Of a stretch of DNA of 23,804 bases, positions 21,773-23,804 are shown in pieces. This DNA comes from Pseudomonadota bacterium (lineage in GTDB: Bacteria; Desulfobacterota; Syntrophia; Syntrophales; UBA5619). Location: contig JAHJXP010000213.1 in assembly GCA_018827585.1 (NCBI GenBank), positions 1 through 23,804 of the forward strand. Reading direction: 5' to 3'. Position numbers and translations under genes: made by a program. How positions within the stretch are numbered: the stretch's first letter is position 1; each line of letters opens with the position of its first letter. The notes beneath the pieces are model-generated. The model saw only the letters and a program-made list of their open reading frames with translations, ran no database searches and was not told the DNA's origin.

Positions 21773-22840
21773 ATGTTTGCAAGACTCAAGGATATAGAAG
21801 CGCGGTATAAGGAGATCGAGCAGCTCCTGAGCGATCCGGCCGTCGTCGGCAGGCCCGGGGTGTACCAGAAGTACGCCAAGGAGCACGCCGATCTCAGCGA
21901 CCTGATCGAAACCTACCGTGAATACGAGAGGACCGATCGCCGCATCGGGGAGAACCAGGATCTCCTGAATGATAGCGACGAAGAGCTGCGGGAGCTTGCC
22001 AGGGAGGAGCTCCCCCAGTTGAAGGAGGCCCTGGAATCTCTGGGAGAGCGGCTGAAGATCCTGCTCCTGCCGAAGGACACGAACGACGAGAAGAGCGTTT
22101 TCCTCGAGATCCGGGCCGGGACCGGCGGGGACGAGGCGGGGCTCTTCGCGGGAGACCTCTTTAGGATGTATGCCCGCTTTGCGGAGACCTGCGGATGGAA
22201 GGTGGAGGTCATGAGCAGCACCCCCGCAGGAGGGATGGGTGGATTCAAGGAGATCATCGCCTTGATCAGCGGCAGGGGCGCTTACAGCCAGTTGAAACAC
22301 GAAAGCGGCGTCCACCGCGTCCAGCGGGTCCCGATCACGGAGGCCCAGGGGAGGATCCATACCTCGGCCGTGACCGTGGCCATCCTGCCGGAGGCGGAGG
22401 AGGTGGATCTCCAGATCGATCCCAACGACCTCCGGATCGATGTCTTCCATTCGAGCGGCCACGGCGGACAGAGCGTCAACACGACCGATTCGGCCGTCCG
22501 GATCGTCCATCTGCCGACCGGCCTGATCGTCACCTGCCAGGATGAAAAATCCCAGCTCAAGAACAAGAACAAGGCAATGAAGGTCCTCCGGGCGCGGCTC
22601 CTTGATGCGGCGGTGAAGAAACACAACGACGCGATCTCCGAGACGCGGAAAAACCAGGTGGGGACCGGGGACAGAAGCGAACGGATCAGAACCTACAATT
22701 TTCCCCAGGGAAGGGTGACGGACCACCGGATCGGCCTGACCTCCTATAGCCTGGAAAGCTTTCTGGACGGGGACATCCGCTTCATGATCGACGCCCTGAC
22801 GACCAATTTTCAGGCCGAAGCCCTCAAAAAGTCCGCCTGA
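21773..22840 (+). CDS. prfA: Peptide chain release factor 1
   Basis: 355 residues from the ATG at 21773; the frame is open further upstream through repeat E2 but encodes nothing RF1-like there. It ends translation at UAA and UAG. The stop-codon recognition tripeptide is PIT (187-189, in QRVPITEAQGRIHTSA), where PAT or PVT is more usual. The peptidyl-tRNA hydrolysis motif GGQ is at 231-233 (SSGHGGQSVNTTDSAV), whose glutamine is the target of PrmC. The ribosome binding site is weak (GAGAG). prmC follows after 59 bases. Confidence 0.96.
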   Translation: MFARLKDIEARYKEIEQLLSDPAVVGRPGVYQKYAKEHADLSDLIETYREYERTDRRIGENQDLLNDSDEELRELAREELPQLKEALESLGERLKILLLPKDTNDEKSVFLEIRAGTGGDEAGLFAGDLFRMYARFAETCGWKVEVMSSTPAGGMGGFKEIIALISGRGAYSQLKHESGVHRVQRVPITEAQGRIHTSAVTVAILPEAEEVDLQIDPNDLRIDVFHSSGHGGQSVNTTDSAVRIVHLPTGLIVTCQDEKSQLKNKNKAMKVLRARLLDAAVKKHNDAISETRKNQVGTGDRSERIRTYNFPQGRVTDHRIGLTSYSLESFLDGDIRFMIDALTTNFQAEALKKSA

Positions 22841-22899
22841 AGGGGAGTGATCCCGTTCGTTGTCCCGGCGGCGGGGAGTGGCGAGGGAGATTCTTCAAG

Positions 22900-23804
22900 A
22901 TGACGGATATCCGGACCATTCTCCATCATGCAGCCCGCGACCTGAGTGTGTCCGGCAGCCCTTCTCCCCGCCTCGACGCGGAAGTGCTCCTCATGCGCCT
23001 TCTGCAGATCGACCGGTTGCAGCTTTGCACCCACCCGGGAAGGGAACTTTCGGAGGAGGAAGCAGCCGGCCTCTCCCGGTGGGTCGAAAGAAGGCGCCGG
23101 GGCGAACCGGTCGCCTACATCGTGGGGGAAAAGGAGTTTTGGTCGCTTTGCTTCGAGGTCAATCGCGAGGTTCTCATCCCGAGGCCGGAGACGGAATGCC
23201 TGATCGAAGCGGTGCTGGAATTTTACGCCCCCCCCGGAGGCGGGCTAAGGATTGTCGATATCGGAACGGGGAGTGGCGCGATCGGCGTCACCCTGGCCAG
23301 GGAGCTTCCGGAGGCCCAGGTGACGGCGACGGATGTCTCGCCCGGGGCCCTGGCGGTGGCCGGCAGGAATGCCGCCCGCCACGGCGTGGCCGGGCGGATC
23401 GAGTTCCTGCGGGGCGATCTGTTTGCCGATGCCGCGGGGGCCTTTGACATCATCGTCTCCAATCCCCCCTACATCCCCGCCGACAAATATCCCCTGCTGC
23501 CGCCGGGGGTTCGCGATTTCGAGCCGCAGGAGGCGCTGATCGCCGGTCCGGACGGAATCGCTTTCCACCGGGAGATCGTCCGGGAAGGGACGGTGCGATT
23601 GAAGCCGGGCGGGCGGATTTTTCTGGAGATCGGCGCGGACCAGAGGGACCTTGTCGAGGCCCTCTTCCGGGAGGCGGGGCCCTATGAGGAGATCCGTGTC
23701 CGGAAGGATTACGGCGGGATGGACCGCGTCGCGTCGGCGATAATTAGGGACAGAGCCCCTATTTTCCCAGGAAAAAATAGGGGCTCTGTCCCTAATTATA
23801 CGAG
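22900..23804 (+). CDS. prmC: Release factor glutamine methyltransferase, 3' end fused to a REP palindrome and cut by the window
   Basis: Starts at ATG 22900 behind GAGGGAGA. It methylates the GGQ glutamine of release factors. An N-terminal helical domain, LIPRPETE (92-99), the SAM-binding VDIGTGSGAIG (119-129) and the catalytic NPPY (188-191) are present, and the C-terminal RKDYGGMDRVASA (268-280) resembles the natural end of the protein. No stop codon occurs before the window ends: the frame continues through a 60-bp palindrome that begins exactly at codon 281. The 301 residues visible already exceed the usual 280-290. The gene is complete in its domains; only its very end is altered. Confidence 0.94.
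   Translation, partial: MTDIRTILHHAARDLSVSGSPSPRLDAEVLLMRLLQIDRLQLCTHPGRELSEEEAAGLSRWVERRRRGEPVAYIVGEKEFWSLCFEVNREVLIPRPETECLIEAVLEFYAPPGGGLRIVDIGTGSGAIGVTLARELPEAQVTATDVSPGALAVAGRNAARHGVAGRIEFLRGDLFADAAGAFDIIVSNPPYIPADKYPLLPPGVRDFEPQEALIAGPDGIAFHREIVREGTVRLKPGGRIFLEIGADQRDLVEALFREAGPYEEIRVRKDYGGMDRVASAIIRDRAPIFPGKNRGSVPNYT
23740..23799. repeat. 60-bp REP-type palindrome
   Basis: Perfect 26-base arms (23740-23765, beginning ATAATTAGGGACAGAGCCCC, and 23774-23799) around an 8-base loop CCCAGGAA. Palindromes with this GGGACAGAGCCCC core are, from general knowledge, typical of REP sequences mobilised by REP-associated tyrosine transposases; no such gene is within the window, which ends five bases later. 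Confidence 0.85.

Overview
This window is a GC-rich bacterial chromosome segment. It suggests a strict or facultative anaerobe of the former Deltaproteobacteria (Desulfobacterota, perhaps Syntrophales-like). That placement is inference. It rests on the split two-subunit glycine decarboxylase (GcvPA and GcvPB), selA, a DctP-type TRAP transporter, a radical-SAM HemW-like protein, the order rho-rpmE-prfA-prmC, and C-rich intergenic palindromes. No 16S rRNA, tRNA, phage, CRISPR or insertion-sequence transposase gene is visible.

Layout. Positions 1-3027 hold the 3' end of gcvH followed by tightly packed gcvPA and gcvPB. After a palindromic repeat comes lipA (to 4123), which makes the lipoyl group that GcvH carries. 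Convergent to it on the minus strand are a DapB-like dehydrogenase, a 51-residue candidate membrane protein overlapping its start, an amidase that looks foreign, and peptide deformylase with its own near-consensus promoter. Positions 7744-12859 are a catabolic-looking island: a minus-strand zinc alcohol dehydrogenase, a divergent promoter/operator region, the last 48 codons of a deleted GntR/FCD regulator, a complete TRAP transporter (dctP, dctQ, dctM) and a type II 3-dehydroquinase. A 382-bp gap with a fragment of an MFS transporter follows.

Positions 13242-17698 carry a HemW-like radical SAM protein, an AlbA/Schlafen-type ATP-binding protein with tandem repeats at its end, an orphan open stretch, and selA. 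selA is coupled to an RluA-family pseudouridine synthase and pgeF. From 19516 a promoter with an inverted repeat around its -10 box drives rho; then come rpmE, a strong hairpin terminator, a second copy of the palindromic repeat, prfA, and prmC, which runs off the window. A 60-bp near-perfect palindrome of REP type begins exactly at codon 281 of prmC.

How the genes work together. gcvHPAPB and lipA form a glycine cleavage/reductive glycine module. rho, rpmE, prfA, prmC, def and the pseudouridine synthase are housekeeping information-processing genes. The TRAP/dehydrogenase/dehydroquinase block probably serves uptake and use of an organic acid or polyol-type acid, with its local regulator lost. 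I do not see a clearly new defence or mobile system. The most notable items are the regulator-less operator, the dispersed palindromic repeat family that abuts gene starts, and the REP element fused in frame to prmC.
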